A stretch of DNA of 64,000 bases from Synchiropus splendidus (taxonomy: Eukaryota > Chordata > Actinopteri > Syngnathiformes > Callionymidae), in NCBI RefSeq assembly GCF_027744825.2, contig NC_071334.1, positions 70,779,437-70,843,436 on the forward strand, read 5' to 3'. Shown here in pieces: positions 11,577-23,890 of the stretch. Under the pieces are notes generated by a model. That model had not been told where the DNA came from. It did no database searches and was given only the letters and a program-made list of their open reading frames with translations. The position numbers and the translations under genes were made by a program. Each line of letters begins with the position of its first letter. Positions within the stretch are counted from its first letter, which is position 1.

Positions 11577-13290
11577 ATGGACCAGTCTGCTCTGCAGACA
11601 GCAGGGACCCTCTGTCAGTGCAGCAGTTCCTGCTCCACTGATGCAGCTGAGCGTCTGCTTCCTGGAGCACTTGAGCCTTGTTCTTCCTCCTCATTTCTCC
11701 AGCCATCTGAGGTGAAGCCCTGCCACAGGGGGGCGACGGAGGCTCGACCAGAACAGCTCCCTCCAGACATGTTCTTTAGTGTCCACAGCTCCGCTCACCT
11801 CCCAGTCAACAGCAGCTGATTCAAATGACAGATCGTCTTCACGCTCATCGCTCGTGCTCACCCGAGTCAAAGAGTCGCCCCAAAGAAAAGCCTCACCGGG
11901 AGACGTGCCACCCGTCTGAGACCGTGACCCAGGCTCCCGCTCTTGTTTCAGGTGTCCCGGCAAACACACTCACCTGGACCTCTGAGAGCCAGCCGGCTGT
12001 GGTGACGGCTGTCAGAGTTTACAATCGTGTTTCAAAAGATTTACAACTGCACATACTGAGGAACGGAACGTGTGCAAATGTAAAACCAAAACAGGTAGAA
12101 ATAAAAGCCTTTCAATGGTCTTTGAATTGTACAGATTCTTTTGTTCAACTGAATCATAATATGATATATTCCCAATATATAGATCAAGAATCTTCCGACA
12201 CAACAAGTCGACTGACTCGCGCCAGTGAAGTCACATGACACCACTGAGGCGCTGGACGTCAAAGACCTTGAAGCAACTTTGACAAACATGGCTCCTTTCT
12301 CAGATGAGGCTCCTGAATGGCTCTGTGGTGAGAGTGACTTTTGTCCACTGGAGGCCACCGTCTTCTGTGAGTGAGCGCTCCTCATGGAACAGTGAGCTGT
12401 GTGGATCAGACTCCAGTGAAGAAGGAATTGTCTCTGTTATGCCCTCAGGAAGGAGCCAAGCAAAGTTGCACCCTAGCTGCATCATATGTCGTGAAATCTG
12501 AGTTTCCCCTGAACACTGCTGAACTTACAGTATCATGGCATCGGCCCTCCTGCATCATGACACGACACGTATGGTGTGGCACGACACCCGCCAACACCCG
12601 GCCCTGTGGTGCTCCAGGCTGTCTGGAAGTGACTATAGATCTGTGAGGAGAGGCTGCGGCCTGGCCACGCTCTGGCAAATTAAACTCCAGTGGGCTCATG
12701 AAACCAGCCCAAGACTGCGTCTGCTTTCATCACTCTCAAGCAGGATCGTCTTCAAAAGAGCGCCGCATCAAAGATCTTCTATTTAAGGATGCACTTTCAT
12801 TGGTGGCGTCTCAGATGAAAGGTGGCCGACCTTGAGGCTGATATTCTCCTATTCTGGTTTGGATCCTGGCTCTGTCCTTCATTGGGGATGTCAGAGTCGC
12901 GTGGCGCGTGAATGTGCCGCCACAGACGGGGAGAACCGGGCCCATCATTGACGCGGGCCCTCCTCAGGTCCCCGTCCTCGCTGCTGATACACCGGGCGCA
13001 TGTTCAATGAGTGACACCTCTCACCGGAGCTGAGGAACAAGACGCCTGGAGGAGGGAACCGTGAGGCTAGCAATGCTAACCCCGGGTGAGGTGTGGCTCA
13101 CCTGGCAGACCAGACTTGAAGCTCACCCAGGACCAGAGAGACCAGAAGGTTTGGAAACGCCAGGGGCCACAGGGGCTCCCCGCTATCATGAAGGAGCCTC
13201 CAGGCCGCAGCTAGTCAGGGACCTGTGGTCCTGCACTGCCTCTCATAAGCTCAAGGCCACGGTCCAATCAGACTAGAAGGGCGACGTCTG

Positions 13291-13545
13291 CAACATGTGG
13301 GCGACGCCTGACGTGGGCAACACACGCAACATGTGGGAAATGCCTGACGCAGGCGATGTGTGGGCGTCACCTGATGCTAGCGACGTGACGCAGGCGACAC
13401 CTGATGATAGCGCCGTGATGCGGGTGACACGTGATGCTAGCGACGTGACGCAGGCGACACTTGATGCTAGCAACGTGACCAACACCTGATGCTAGTGACG
13501 TGACGGGGCGACACCTGCTGCTAGCGACGTGACATGGTTGACGTG
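13291..13545. repeat. 30-bp minisatellite, degenerate
   Basis: Units like GATGCTAGCGACGTGACGCA followed by GGCGACACCT, about eight copies with substitutions and small deletions; the left copies are the most diverged (ACGCAGGCGATGTGTGGGCG). Each good unit carries an NheI-type GCTAGC palindrome and a GACGTGAC word resembling half of a CRE. It is open on both strands only because 30 is a multiple of three. Confidence 0.85.
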
Positions 13546-14639
13546 TGCAACACAGCACTTGCTTTGCTGTTGAAGGCATATTTAACACTAGTCAGTGAAG
13601 AGCAGACACAAGTGCTGGTGCTCTGAAAATGAAGCTTCATGAAGCTTCACCACTGGTGAGTCACGTGGCCAGGTCACATGACTAGTCAGAGGGTTGCACC
13701 AAGCCACAACAGAGGACGTGTCTCAGACCAGAGTCAGTGGAGGGCAGACACAAGTACAGGAGCTCTGATTCGGGGTGTGGCTCTTGAGTCTTTCCAGGTC
13801 ATCAGGAAAGAGTCAGTTGCGTCCTGTTGATGGTGTCAAGCCTTTCAGCTGCTTCCATCAGGTCACTGTTCATGGTGAAAAAGGTCCCACATCAAACCCT
13901 CCCCGTCCTTTTCCTTCCGCTTCACGTGTGCTAACTCGGCTCGCGCACGTATTTGAGGGGCTGCTCATGTCATGGGTGAACTTGAGAGGCTGCCATGGCA
14001 ACGGCAGAGCAACCACGTGTGGCTCCAGCGTCTCATCCAGCAGAAGACAACAGAGAAGATCAGAGGGAAGAGCAGCCACTGTCCTGCGTCGGCGGCGGAT
14101 TACAAGCCTGAGAGGAAGGCGCCCAGCGGACGGGACCTCTCTTCTCTGCTGAGACCCGTCCCCACCTGGACCATAAACACTGACACGCGCTTCAGAAAGG
14201 GGCGGAGCTCCCGAGGACTTGACAGGGAGCCATGGCCACCTCGTGCGACGGTGAAGGGACCAGGTCACCTGTAGGAGGCAGCAGCTTCACAGGAGCAGAG
14301 AGTCCAGAAAACATGACATTCTAGTCCGTGTCATCAGCAATATCTGTCAGACATGTTAGGACACGCCCCCCACCCTCACAGTTGTGGCACTTATTGACTA
14401 TGGCAGCGCCACCAGTTTGTTTACAATCACCCGGAAACAAAACCAACAGCACAGTGGAGGAGGTTACTTTTTTTGGCTTTAAATGAAATCACTGTACATT
14501 CGTCTCTCCTGTCCGTCACGTCTTCCTGTTTTGTTCCGGGACTCTGACTTGCCATTAGGTGGCGACTCTCCATGCTACCCGCCAGTTCGGGGGTCCGTCC
14601 ATCACCAGCACTTGTCCAGCATCATGTCAAGACAGCAGG

Positions 14640-14680
14640 GCGGCAGCGGTCGGTCGGCCGATATATCGGCACCAACACTG
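14640..14680. repeat. Possible hAT-type transposon end
   Basis: The sequence GGCCGATATATCGGCACCAACACTGG, read on the other strand, starts with CAGTGTTGG and then a palindromic GCCGATATATCGGC. CAGTGTTG-like ends are common in fish hAT elements. No matching opposite end was located; AATCGGCC words at 17800-17870 could be related. Confidence 0.3.
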
Positions 14681-14906
14681 GCGTTTCTCATGATCGGACG
14701 ATCAAATGACAAATATAAGACCATTTCTGATTCATTTACTTATTTTAATAAGATGCTGTTTATATTTATACATGATGGATTTGATCAAAAAAATGAATCT
14801 AGTTAATGAGAGAATTTGTGATGAATTCATCTCAATTCATCTCAGTTCAATGGCATCAGAATATTTGCCACAAGAAGCCACATTTTTCAGTGTGAATGAA
14901 TCTGGT

Positions 14907-15589
14907 CTATAACTGAATCCAATGATGGAGCCGAACAGACATTTAGACAACAACATATTGTTTATTCTGCACCAGTCTGACAATAAACCACCATGGAGGC
15001 TCTGTTCAAGTCTCGATCTCACCCGAGTTCAACTGAAGCTCTGTTCAAGTCTCGATCTCACCCGAGTTCAACTGAAGCTCTGTTCAAGTCTCGATCTCAC
15101 CCGAGTTCAACTGAAGCTCTGTTCAAGTCTCGATCTCACCCGAGTTCAACTGAAGCTCTGTTCAAGTCTCGATCTCACCCGAGTTCAACTGAAGCTCTGT
15201 TCAAGTCTCGATCTCACCCGAGTTCGACTGAAGCTCTGTTCAAGTCTCGATCTCACCCGAGTTCGACTGAAGCTCTGTTCAAGTCTCGATCTCACCCGAG
15301 TTCAACTGAAGCTCTGTTCAAGTCTCGATCTCACCCGAGTTCAACCGAAGCTCTGTTCAAGTCTCGATCTCACCCGAGTTCAACCGAAGCTCTGTTCAAG
15401 TCTCGATCTCACCCGAGTTCAACCGAAGCTCTGTTCAAGTCTCGATCTCACCCGAGTTCAACTGAAGCTCTGTTCAAGTCTCGATCTCACCCGAGTTCAA
15501 CTGAAGCTCTGTTCAAGTCTCGATCTCACCCGAGTTCAACTGAAGCTCTGTTCAAGTCTCGATCTCACCCGAGTTCAACTGAAGCTCTA
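14907..15589 (+). repeat. 39-bp minisatellite with flank, about 15 copies, copy B (inverted to copy A)
   Basis: The stretch 14907-14998 matches, inverted, the flank at 7288-7385. It is followed by about 15 tandem copies of the 39-bp unit (TCTGTTCAAGTCTCGATCTC, then ACCCGAGTTCAACTGAAGC) up to 15589. Copies are very uniform: only CAACTG/CGACTG/CAACCG variants occur, and these are clustered in neighbouring units, as expected from recent tandem expansion. Two long frames are open through it (repeating LCSSLDLTRVQLK or ALFKSRSHPSSTE); neither shows splice sites or conserved protein character. The inserted element seems to end in the TTAATTA-rich stretch up to about 15690. Confidence 0.93.
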
Positions 15590-15690
15590 ATTACTTTTTC
15601 GTAGTAATTAATTATAATAATGTTGTCATTAATTAATTATAATAATGTTGTCATTAATTAATCGTAATTGACTTGTTAAAGTCCCACCAC
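15590..15690. repeat. TTAATTAAT-rich end of the minisatellite element
   Basis: Two near-perfect direct copies of a roughly 30-bp unit (ATTAATTATAATAATGTTGTC) are followed by CTTGTTAAAGTCCCACCACT. The last motif is the inverted counterpart of the AT-rich repeat end at 11470. Confidence 0.6.
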
Positions 15691-15879
15691 TAGTTATTAC
15701 TCTTTAAAATCTGACATCACGATGTATAAATGACAAAGTAAAGCAGGCATTTCTCCGGAGAATCACGTGACTTGTTGTGAAGCTGCAGCCCCGCCTGCAG
15801 AGTCGACCTGCAGCGGCAGACGGCGGCGCCATCAACCAAGATGGCGGTCGTTTGAAACACTTCCATCCATCACAAAACC

Positions 15880-16330
15880 CACCGACTGGGACGCTGCGTT
15901 AAAACAAGACACTTGGCCTCAAATCGCCGCGCTGAGTTCAAGATGCTAACAAGCAAATGCTAACCGGAGCTAACCTCGAGAGAAAGCAATGCTAATGGAG
16001 TTTATTGTTCTGGACGAGCAGCTGAGGTGCCACATCAGCAGCTGCCATCTCACCTGGAGCCCAGATACTCCCTGGACATGTCGTGGATTGTGAGTGTGAT
16101 CTGTTCACTGAAAAGGGAATGAAACAAATGACTTTTAGATGAAGCACTTTGTCTTGTTTATTGCTTTTTTCAGAAGTTGCAAAGCTTTCTATACAGTGCT
16201 GCTCAGTATTATTGTTAGTTTAGTACACTCTTTGCCTTTCAGAGCAGATGTAACTTTTCGAGAATTCGTCCATCAACAACCATGTCCAGCCATTTCCATT
16301 AAAAAACTATCTTGAACATTAACTATGATC
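15880..16330 (+). repeat. Duplicated block, copy 1
   Basis: Shares a collinear set of sequences with 17500-18065: ACTTGGCCTCAAATCGCCGC, GGAATGAAACAAATGACTTT, GCTTTCTATACAGTGCTGCT, CTTTGCCTTTCAGAGCAGAT and AATTCGTCCATCAACAAC. Spacing is kept except for an extra segment in copy 2. It is either a local duplication or two insertions of one dispersed element; no coding content is seen. Confidence 0.8.
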
Positions 16331-17499
16331 ATTTCACAGCGACATCAATGTGGAGGAAACATGACCCAAAACTGTGGCGTGAAAACTTCAACTGAAAGCG
16401 AAAGGATGGCTTGAAAGAAGGCGTCTTTCGTGGCTGCAGGAGTCACAGCACAAGTCGTGCCGAGCCTGCAGGGATGGAACGGATTAAATCTCCGCTGTCT
16501 AGACTCATCTCAATTAGGCCGACTGAGCCTGGTCTTTGTTCAAGTGCCGACCAGTCGCCGGTCAGTGCGCAGGAGCTAAAATCCAATTCAGCCAGACCTT
16601 ATGAGTGCTTCCACACCGGCTGTGATCCGTTCTTATCTGCGCTGAACGAGAAGAGCCGCTTCTTCTCAACCTCATGACCAGCGGCTGGATTTCTGTGGCG
16701 GACATTCGGCTCAGCTTCCGCACAGTGATGTCACGAGTGTGTGTGTCACCTCGCCAGACCGCGACAACTCCAGCTGAGTTCCACAGACCCAAGCTCCGCT
16801 CAGCAACCTCAAAAAGTAACCTGGCTACTTCACCGGGGCTTGAATTTAAACGTAACTCGGTTAGCAGTCGAGGACAGCTGTCATTGGCTCAACCGTGTTT
16901 CTATGTCAAAGTTCAGGCTGTGGTTTTGAAACAGGGTCAGCGTAGATCACACCTGCAGCCTCGGGGTCCAGGTTTTCACCTTCACATCTGAGCTCTAGCA
17001 CCGTTAACCTGGCCGTGTTGGGGCGACCTTTTCAGCACAATCCCAGCGCATCGTGAACATCCAAACAAACACAATGAAACTGAAGGAAATGCCCCAACAT
17101 TACAACAAGACAGCGGCGCGGCAAACATTGAGCAAGTCTCAGTGTGTCACGTGTCTCCTGTTGGGGGAGAGTCAGACGTGAGGAGCCGGTGGTGTCTGCG
17201 CCAGCGCGGCTCGCTCCTCACAGCGCGTCTATCCGCCGCCACCTCCCACACGCAGCTTTGTTCTGCCCACGCCCAGAGTGGCGGCGAGCAGACGCGCTTC
17301 CCGGGACGAGCCGGGGCCCTGCATCTGACGCGCCACAGACTCCATGTTCATTACTGCTGCGCTCGACAGGCATGTTGCGGGAAAAAGACAGGAACGAAAA
17401 CAACCAGCCTCTCAAAACAAACGGCTGTGATGTGCTTCACGAGGGAGAGGAACAAGCGCGTCGCGAGAAACACTCGGCTGAACAAGAGCCAGGAAGAGC

Positions 17500-18065
17500 C
17501 ACCGACTCACACGCAGCGTTACAACAAGACTCTTGGCCTCAAACCACCGCGCCGAAGTGGAGCGCTACTAAGAATGCTAATGTTTAACAAGTGAAGTTTA
17601 CTCTGTGGGTTTCATCTGTTCATTGAGAAGGGAATGAAACATATTTCTTTTATATTTAGCGCTTTGCCTTGAGCATGTTTTTTGCTTTAAAAGTTGCAAG
17701 GCTTTCTATACAGTGCTGCTCACTATTACTGTCTTTTAGTAACATTCGTGACAATATAAGAACAAAAAAGAAAAGAGAGACTTTTGTGCGATTTCTTTTT
17801 CAAATCGGCCAAAGTTGGTATCGGCCTGTTTGGACTTCAGAAAGAATCGGCAATCACTAATCGGCCAAAACAAAGGTGACCAGTGCCTCGTTTCTCCCAA
17901 AGGTTTCAGCCGTCTGGCGCAAAACACCTGGTTTTTCACGTCAGTTTGTGACTCTCTGTGACTTGTCACGCTTTGCCTTTCAGAGCAGATGAGAATTCGT
18001 CCATCAACAACAATCTTCAGCCATTTCTCTTGCCTCAGTCATGATCATTTCCCAATACATTTCCT
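17500..18065 (+). repeat. Duplicated block, copy 2, with an extra insert
   Basis: Second copy of the block at 15880-16330, about 1.6 kb away in the same orientation. Between the shared CAGTGCTGCT and CTTTGCCTTTCAGAGCAGAT landmarks it has roughly 210 extra bases (about 17755-17965), including AATCGGCCAAAGTTGGTATC and CACTAATCGGCCAAAAC. This is probably a later insertion. Confidence 0.75.
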
Positions 18066-18829
18066 CCAGTTCCTCCGGTGTGAGGCTCAACTTCTCCTCA
18101 GGCGGATGGAAAAAGGAAGAAGCCTGTGAGGAAGCTGCCAACACTGGAGTGGAAGAAGACAAGAGGAGGAGAGCCGAGGCCTGCCTCCACGGTGGGAGCG
18201 TCTTTCGCCTCCTGACACCTTCCTCACCCTGAGCTATAACCTCGTGTTTCCTCTCACCCTGAGAGAAACGCGGCTGAGAGCTCCGCTTGTTTCACACCTT
18301 TCTGACAGAGTTGTTCTCATCAACTCATGCACGAAGGCGGCGGCGGCGCCAGTTGGTGGTGGAAAACGGTGCAGTGATGTGTGGCGGTACTTTGTTTACA
18401 ATCACTCCAAAGCAAAACCTAATCTGCAGTGAAGCAACAGACCGGCGATAAACACAGCTACAAGCTAACAACGCTCCAGCCGCAGCTGAGCCTCTGTTGG
18501 TCAGTGAGTCACAACAAGAGCCGCGAACTGGTGCTAATGAGCTGCTGAGGAGCTGGAATTAGCTTGGTTCACGCGAACAGGCTAGCTGCAGTTAGCTTGG
18601 ATGAGCTAGCGTCAGCAGCTCGCATGTGTGTCGCTGTGTCGCGTGATGTGGTGGTGAAATGTTGTCAGCACAAATGAAAAAAACCAACAACAGTTGAGAG
18701 ACGTGACCAATGTTCAATGTGTTGTGCGCCACCTTGTGGTTAATAAGCAAAAAAAAAAAAATCTACATAGTATTTGAAGTATGTTTAGTTTTGAACTTGT
18801 AAAAAATGTTTCACATCTGAACAAAATAG

Positions 18830-19018
18830 AACATTTTGAATTTGTAAATACAATTTGAAACCGAAAACATCAATTTTCACACTGTATTGAAAACTTTATA
18901 AAAAAAGTAAAAAGTCAAACCTTAATAACCAGGCATCAAAAAATCTTTTTTTGGAATGATTTTTTTTTTTTCAAACTGTTTTTTTGTTTCCAAACCTCGA
19001 TGGCAGAGACATCCCTCC
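18830..19018 (+). mobile_element. Truncated copy of the GGAGGGAT-ended small DNA element
   Basis: It ends at 18999-19018 with GATGGCAGAGACATCCCTCC, the same terminus as the complete element at 23891-24507, and shares an interior AAATACAATTTGAAACCG. The opposite terminus is not found nearby, so the copy looks truncated. A/T homopolymer runs dominate the interior. Confidence 0.6.
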
Positions 19019-20940
19019 ATACTTGCTCAGCACTATTGTCATAATCATTTCTCCCCGATTAAAACTCAAATGTTCTGCGGGACTAAATCTTGACAAACGT
19101 ATGACTGGCAGACCAGACTGAAATGGGACTGAAACTCATGACCACTTTGGTCCTAAAGACCAGAACCTCGACGAGAAGTGAAATGGCAGCCAAAAACAGC
19201 ACTGTTGTTCTGATCAACTTCACTTGCTTATGTTTCCATATGAGAAATGCAAGAGTGTATGAGGAGGCAGGGTTTTGCTGGAGGGGCTGAAGGGTGAGGA
19301 GCACACGTCTGATGGACCTGCGCTGCCACTTTAAGTCAGGAACTTGACCTCCACCTCCAAACAGTCAACACCAAGCAGTCGTGACAACACTGTGCAGCTC
19401 GCTGGACTTCAGCTCCAAACGTGACCCCAAAACACACCGGACAGTTCCGATCCAGAGCAACCGGTTCTCAAGGTCACTCAAGGTCGAGCTGTCTTCTGGA
19501 AACAGCAACAACACAAGAGGTGGGAGAAAGACTACTGCAGAGGACTGGAGGAAGAGTGGAGCCTGGAGCGGCTCCACCTGCGGCAGGTGTGACCACAGCC
19601 AGGTGGGCCATCTCTTCTGAAGGTTCGGCGCCTCCTCCCCACTTCACCGCCTCTCTCACCCCTCGTCTTCATCACGCTCCACCAGCCGGAGGCCGTGTCG
19701 AAGGACCGGGGTGAGCGGCGGCGCGGGACAGTGACGTCTCAGGTTCTCTGGCTTCACCTCAGCAGCTGAGCCAATGACGGCCTCCCTGCTGATGCCAGTT
19801 AATTCGGGCCGTTTCATCTCTTCTAAATGATTCCAAACATCTCTGCAGAAGCTGAAGTCGGCGTCCGGAGTGACGATCGGCGACAGAGATCTGAGAGGAA
19901 GCAGCAGGAGAAGCTGGTCTGCGCTTGTGTCGCCACTGACAGCAGCAAATGTGAGCCAGTGAAAGAAGCCGCTTTGCAGTCATTTGTCCTCTTTTCCTGC
20001 CGCCTCATTACTGTCAAGAAGTTCCTGTTTCAAGCGACGCACAGATTAAAAGCTTCTCTTAAATCACGAGGTGACACGCAGATCTTTGTGGTATTTTTAA
20101 GTTTCAAAGGCGTTTGTTCCGGGGAGGCGGATCAGAGCCGCAGGAGTGAGTTGACGCGGCGGGTGTGCATCGGTGCTGGTCACCAGCTGTGGACCAGCCA
20201 CTGAACAGGGAAAACCATGACGCGCCCCCGACAGCGGACACTGCTCATGAAAGCAGCACTTCTGAAAAGGAATCAGAAACCTTCGTCATTTACACTTCAC
20301 CCATGTATTCTTCTATTTATTTTGAAAACTAAATAGATGAATAAATGTGTGAGTGGTGGGACTTGCAGCGGAGGCCGCTCCGAACCAAGTGCTGCTGTTG
20401 AGGGCGAGACATGGGACTGGACCGTGGACTGCGCCGTGGACTGTCCAGCTCCAGGTCTGGGTCTTTCATCTGGTCCAAAACGACTTACAGCTGTGGGAGG
20501 GAAGCCCAGCTGCTATTCCTGCGCTGGAGTGACTCTCTCTCCACCTGCAGGTCGCAGCACGGAGTGGGGGAAAACTCGCCGCTCATTTTTCAGTCTCTCC
20601 TATCAGCGTGACGCAGATTTGGCCTCAGACTCTTTCGCTCAGATACGGCAGCAGCATCTGCTCGCTGCGCCTTCATCTCGCTGATCTGCCTGCGACATGA
20701 GCGTCTCAGATGCAGGGAGATAGGAAGAAATCGGAGCTCACCGGGACCGGGTCCCAAGGCCGTCGTCGTGGTCAGCTGCTGCAGGTCCACACAAACGGAG
20801 GTTCAACACGGCGCGTTTGTCAAGTCAGTCTTCGTCTCGACTACAAGTCCCAACAATCTAGTTTTAGTCCAAACATTTCACTCACTTCTCATTGCAGGAA
20901 TAGTTTATTTTTCCCAGTTGGTTTTTGAGCCTCTAGAGCA

Positions 20941-21440
20941 GCGTTTTTTCCCCCGAGGTGCCGCCTGTGAAAGAGTGTCAGGACCACACACTGTCACCAC
21001 AGAACCATGGAGGGAGGGAGGGAGGGAGGGATCCTTGTGGGAGCCACCACCAGGCCAAAGACTGTCTGCAGCACAGAGCTAACGGAGCTAACGGCTAACC
21101 CGACCTGTCTGACTTCCAAACTGTATTGATGCTCATGGACTGTCAACGTTGGCTCTGGGCTTTAAAAGGTGGCTCTGAACAACTAAACGCACCACCAAAT
21201 ACATGTGAAGAGAGGAAGAATCATTGTTGTTATGAAGCAAGTTCAGGCAGAGAAGCCAAGGATTTGTCTGGAAACTACAGTCACATCATGCAAAAGAGAA
21301 GTGATCCCATCCCAACAGTGATTTCAAGTCAGTCAACACATCAATAAACCATGATATAGTTTGCCATATTGCCGCCTCTTTCTGGACACATGGGAAACAA
21401 AGACATTTTCTGCCGCGTGTTTGTGCAAACAGCCTGGCAA
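20941..21440 (+). repeat. Dispersed repeat, copy 1 of a pair
   Basis: Landmarks shared in order with 37740-38165: CACCACAGAACCATGGAG, the word GGAGCTAAC, ATGTGAA(A)AGAG followed by TTGTTATGAAGCAA, CATCAATAAA, and GGAAAC followed by ACATTTTCTG. A (GGGA)n run (21008-21030, G-quadruplex-prone) is found only in this copy. Family unknown. Confidence 0.65.
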
Positions 21441-22497
21441 CAGAACAAGCCAGAGTCAGCAGCTGCAGTGTTTCACCAGTCAACAGGGAGTTTCTACAGG
21501 ACTTGAAGCACCAGTGGCCCAGGCTCCTGTGGCGGTGTGAACCAAGGCTGCTGCGGCTGGAGAGAGGCTGACAAACATGGCACTAGAATAAAGTGAGTGA
21601 GTGAATGAGTGAGTGAGTGAAACGCTCTCAGCAACGTTGCTGTCAGTGTTTGGATGGTGGACTCCACACGCATTGACTCCTCATCCACTTCCTGGGTTTT
21701 TTTCATAAATTAGAAACAAACAAAAAAAATGAATTAAATGAAAAACAAAAAAATCATCGACTGGTTTACTGACTTAGAATTCAGGATTTTAAAACCGAAA
21801 TGGAAGGCAGCCAGTCAGGAAGCCACTTTTTCTTCATTTTTCCAGATTGACTCACACACACGCGTCATGATATATCGTTGATGACACATATCAGATATGG
21901 CGCATCGTGAAATTAGCGCGGGCTGACTATCAGCATCGACTCATGAGTGGCCCACATGGTCTCACCCTGACTTCATGTATCTCACGATGTTCCAAGCGCA
22001 GTGAGCTGCGAGCACTGCCTCGACTGCCACCTGCTGTCCGTCAGCAAGTCACTGTGTCGTGTGTGGGAGCGCAGCGCCAGCGAGACGCACCAGAGGCTGA
22101 GCCCTTCTGGAGGAGCCGGAAGGAAGCTCCCTCCAGGAGCACGTGCAGGAGGCTCCTCAGCCAGGAGCCCTCAGCAGACCCGCTCTGTCCCGCCTCCTCC
22201 AGCCACCTTCGCCACGCTCCATCTGGACGTTTCCTCCCGTTAGACCCGACGGAGGCGCGCGGCTGAAGGGCCTGCATCGCCCTTCATCATCACCATCATC
22301 TGCCCGCGGGACTCGTCGCGCAACAAAAACAGCTTATTCCAGGCGTTTAGCTCTGGAGGGAAGGACGTCAAGCAGAAGTAAAAACCAGGAAGGTCACATG
22401 CCGGCGCTGTCGCGGCGCTCAGGCTAATTGCGATGTGATTAACAGATGCACACATTTGTCACGCTCCGAGACGCGAGAGCTGCGCAGGAAATGAGGC

Positions 22498-22531
22498 TCT
22501 GACACACACGCACGCACGCACGCACGCACAC
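22498..22531. repeat. (ACGC)n microsatellite
   Basis: GACACACACGCACGCACGCA and further units. A similar (ACGC)n tract occurs at 30440-30461 and another in the septin intron at 63857-63881. Confidence 0.9.
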
Positions 22532-22729
22532 GAAGAGAGTCCAATCCCAACATGCATCGCTCCGTCCCGCACAGCTCCCCCTGGAGTCCTTAACAACACG
22601 GCAGGTATGAAGCAACCTGTTCCCAGCCAGAGGCCCCTCACCGGAGGGTGGAGCTCTGCCATTTTCCAATCTGTTCCATCCACATAAGTCACAGTTCCGT
22701 CTCGCCAGAGCTCAAGGTGGCCAAGTCAA

Positions 22730-23075
22730 AACATCTTTTTTTGTTCTTTGTCTTTTTCTTTGTTCTTCCTTTCTTCTTCCTTCTCTCTGGGCTTCTCCCT
22801 TCAGGGGTGATCCTCCTCCTCCATCTCCCCCTGTCCTCTGCTTCCTCTCCTCTCAAACCTCCAAACCTCATGTCCTCCTTCACCACCTCCATCAACCTCC
22901 TCTGTGGCCTTCCTCTCCACCTTCTGCCTGGCAGCTCCAACATCTCAGCATCTTCATCTACCAATGTACTGGCTCTCTCTCTCTCTCCTCTGTACATGTC
23001 CAAACCATCTCCATCCAGCCTCTCTGACTTGGTCTCCTAAACACCGGAGCACATGTGCTGTCCCTCTGATCTACT
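22730..23075 (-). mobile_element. 3' remnant of an RTE-clade LINE, second copy
   Basis: The minus strand reads, from 23075 leftward, VREAGWRWFGHVQR, then, after an interrupted stretch, LELPGRRWRGRPQRR, LMEVVKEDMRFGG and EEAEDRGRWRRR. This is the standard C-terminal region of fish RTE-type reverse transcriptases (FGHVQRR ... PGRR-x-RGRP ... VVKEDM ... EDAEDR-RWRR). It keeps more of the 5' side than the copy at 6489-6842 and ends in an A/T-rich stretch on the same GGGAGAAGCCC boundary. The RT active-site region is absent, so this is a dead fragment. Confidence 0.8.
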
Positions 23076-23890
23076 GCTTCACCACGCCGGCGACTCGGAG
23101 GTTTCCCAGCGCAGCGATGAGCGATCCAGCAGAGCATCTGTGGACCTTCTCACGCGCCGCAGCGTGGTCGGGCCGGCAGTGAAGCGTCAAGACTGGCCCC
23201 CGGCTGCGCTGCTGGGACCTCGAGCTCGTACCATCTGATGTGGAAACCAGTGGCGAGTCCATGTCAGCACATCACAGCATCAATTATTGACAGCAGGCGT
23301 CTCCATTATTCACCGGCTGGAATCTGTTCACCAACCCACACTGCAACTTTAATGTGTCGCTCATGCTCTCCATGACAGCTCCTGTCCCGGCAACAGATGA
23401 GGGCTCAGGCCTCGCCTCACCTGATGGTGGCGCAGTTACGATCGTTTCGTTTTTATTTAGTTTGGGACTTTTTGTCTTTCAAATTCAGTCTCAGGTTTTG
23501 AAAAATGCTTTGTTTCAGTTTGGTTTCTTGTAGATGGAAATAGGTCACGGAACAGCCATAAAAACTCAAAAAGAAAACAGCATGACGTTTGGGAAGATGA
23601 GGCTTTTGCCCAAACACCAGCGTCGCCAGGTCGACAACCCGAGTGACACCAGCCCAGGTCCACAGAGCCTCAGTCACCTCCACCTCAATAAAGACAGAAA
23701 CCAAGGACAGTTTCACCAGAGTTGATCTGGATTTGTTTTGGGAACAGACGACGCCGCTTCAGTTAACGGTGGGTGAAAAACCTTCATTTTCATGTCAGTG
23801 AAGAAAGGTGATTGACGTTTTTGGTTTCCGTGACCTGTAAGTGACCTCCTGACATGTTGACGTGTTCCTGCCATGAAACCAAGGTCAGAG

